A DNA stretch of 64,000 nucleotides from Hypholoma sublateritium FD-334 SS-4 (taxonomy: Eukaryota > Basidiomycota > Agaricomycetes > Agaricales > Strophariaceae), in assembly GCA_000827495.1 (NCBI GenBank), contig KN817529.1, forward strand, positions 604,392-668,391. The letters are read 5' to 3'. The position numbers and the translations under genes were made by a program. Below the pieces are notes generated by a model. It was given only the letters and a program-made list of their open reading frames with translations. It searched no databases and had not been told where the DNA came from. Positions 63,798 through 64,000 of the stretch are shown here, one piece after another; position 1 is the stretch's first letter; every line of letters begins with the position of its first letter.

Positions 63798-64000
63798 GTG
63801 ATAGGGTCGCTTTTAGACTACACGTGGATTTTTGCTTTTCGGAGCATTAAACATGTGTTGAAGGCAGATAACGAGGAACTGAGACGTGCCCTCGTCAGCA
63901 GTTCAAAGAAGGCGGATAATAGAATCAGTTGAGAATGGTCCTAGCTCATGAGTCTGTGACGATGGGAGTTATGGGCAGCGTCTCTATCAAAGGGCGTTCC
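63798..64000. other. right edge, no readable helicase continuation
   Basis: This 203-base stretch holds short frames with stops. If the helicase gene is intact, it should contain an intron and then the SAT (TLPEHVL-like) exon; I cannot see it. Confidence 0.4.

Overview
This is nuclear DNA of a filamentous basidiomycete, most likely an Agaricomycete. The genes carry many short GT-AG introns (about 45-65 bases). Coding density is high, intergenic gaps are often only 100-300 bases, and the protein set is typical of the group (Tvp23, Dlt1, EMC7, Itc1-like, Avt1-like, a fungal-type RNA-dependent RNA polymerase, an expanded RecQ-like helicase). I assembled gene models by hand from splice signals and family conservation. 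For most genes the exon lengths sum to an open frame; exceptions are stated.

Layout. 1-811: 3' end of a DH-PH RhoGEF (+). 1146-10439: three tandem amino-acid permease genes, all on the minus strand and all apparently intact, with closely matching intron positions. 11268-16923: TVP23 (+), a 700-residue dual-specificity phosphatase (-) and an NADH-cytochrome b5 reductase (+). 17371-23787: a Dlt1-like membrane protein (-), a secreted CAP/PR-1 protein (-), a conserved protein of unknown function (+), EMC7 (-) and UTP23 (+). 23949-30469: polyubiquitin with five units (-), a WDR5/Swd3-like WD40 protein (-), eIF3k (+) and an Avt1-like vacuolar amino-acid transporter (-). 30797-39620: an Itc1/ACF1-like remodeller subunit (-), an unknown 816-residue protein (-) and a Gfo/Idh/MocA oxidoreductase resembling D-galacturonate reductase (+). 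40913-48357: a cyclin with a 2.1 kb gene-poor upstream region (-) and an eIF4E-binding, glutamine-rich protein (-). 48504-55864: LYRM2-like (+), RNA-dependent RNA polymerase (+), SmD2 (-) and NOP7/pescadillo (+). 56213-64000: a Sec7-PH Arf-GEF (+), RPB8 (-), a mitochondrial alpha/beta-hydrolase-like protein (+) and the 5' part of a RecQ-like helicase (+) that becomes unreadable near the right edge.

Two short genes are easy to miss because every exon is small: LYRM2 (48504-48867) and SmD2 (53006-53593, whose first coding exon is 5 bases). Both were rebuilt from splice signals and family sequence.

Most genes are single-copy housekeeping genes with no operon logic. The points of real interest are: the permease triplication with unlike C-termini; the tail-to-tail RdRP/SmD2 pair, whose 3' ends are about 100 bases apart or overlap; intron positions repeated in only the first two ubiquitin units; a probable 6-base microexon in the oxidoreductase; and an apparent one-base frame break in the unknown gene at 20783. 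I saw no CRISPR array, rRNA, convincing tRNA or intact transposon.
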